64,000 nt of DNA from Rhyacichthys aspro (Eukaryota > Chordata > Actinopteri > Gobiiformes > Rhyacichthyidae): the NCBI GenBank assembly GCA_036850595.1, contig CM072161.1:2160801-2224800 (forward strand), written 5' to 3'. The notes beneath the pieces are model-generated. The model saw only the letters and a program-made list of their open reading frames with translations. It made no database searches and was not told the DNA's origin. Of the stretch, positions 63,890-64,000 are shown in pieces. The translations under genes were made by a program, and so were the position numbers. The first letter of the stretch is position 1, and each line of letters starts with the position of its first letter.

Positions 63890-64000
63890 GGGTCCTCTGT
63901 TAGTCCAGTGATGAAGTGGAGAGTGTCCAGGGTGTACTTTCCTTACACCCAGAGCACTTGGGATAGACTACCTACAACCTGGAAAAGGCAAGATTTAGAA
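63890..64000 (+). repeat. L2-type LINE 3' tail, diverged, runs off the window
   Basis: tccagtgatgaagtggagag, then gtccagggtgtactttcctt and gggatagactacctacaacc parallel the fish L2 tail also seen at 25915-26042. It is more diverged and may continue past 64000. Confidence 0.55.

Overview
The window is AT-rich vertebrate nuclear DNA, most likely from a ray-finned (teleost) fish. Two things point there: a protein-coding exon flanked by canonical GT-AG splice sites, and a repeat set typical of fish genomes (L2/Maui-type and L1/Tx1-type LINE remnants, a chromodomain Ty3/Gypsy remnant, Tigger/pogo, hAT and other DNA transposons, long (TA)n tracts). No bacterial operons, rRNA genes, intact tRNA genes or CRISPR arrays are visible.

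Only one gene can be identified with confidence. An 80-bp exon at 36844-36923 (+) encodes the start of the first C2 domain (C2A) of a double-C2 protein and matches doc2b best. The preceding exon (N-terminal Munc13-interacting region) and the next expected exon (starting GLKPMD) were not found. The window is therefore read as the 3' part of one very large intron (at least 36.8 kb), the exon, and the 5' part of a second large intron (at least 27 kb). A possible 24-nt in-frame neuronal-type microexon lies in the second intron at 52708-52731.

Layout: 1-7200 intronic sequence with small simple repeats. 7306-7790 is a 41-bp minisatellite. 8935-10385 is an L1/Tx1-like LINE remnant (-) with a Tigger element nested in it at 9252-9822. 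12653-12720 is a near-perfect hairpin. 13525-14585 holds two LINE remnants. 24171-24800 is a 193-bp inverted repeat. 25915-26800 holds an L2 tail and a dispersed element. 30110-30863 is a TIR element. 34535-36400 holds small repeat scraps. 36844-36923 is the doc2b exon. 41822-42070 has G/C homopolymers and a tRNA-like scrap. 42259-42432 is a LINE scrap. 44640-45395 is the Gypsy integrase/chromodomain end. 47657-48187 is a hAT element with an intact target-site duplication. 51451-54620 carries a duplicated block of unknown nature. 56425-58640 carries a pair of diverged, coding-like repeats around a minisatellite and a 106-bp (TA)n tract. 58706-58955 is a MITE-like repeat. 59800-60110 is a CpG-richer patch with transcription-factor-like motifs. 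63890-64000 is another L2 tail.

Most short open frames are chance or repeat-derived and are not listed as genes. Transposon family names rest on remembered sequence and peptide patterns, not on a database search.
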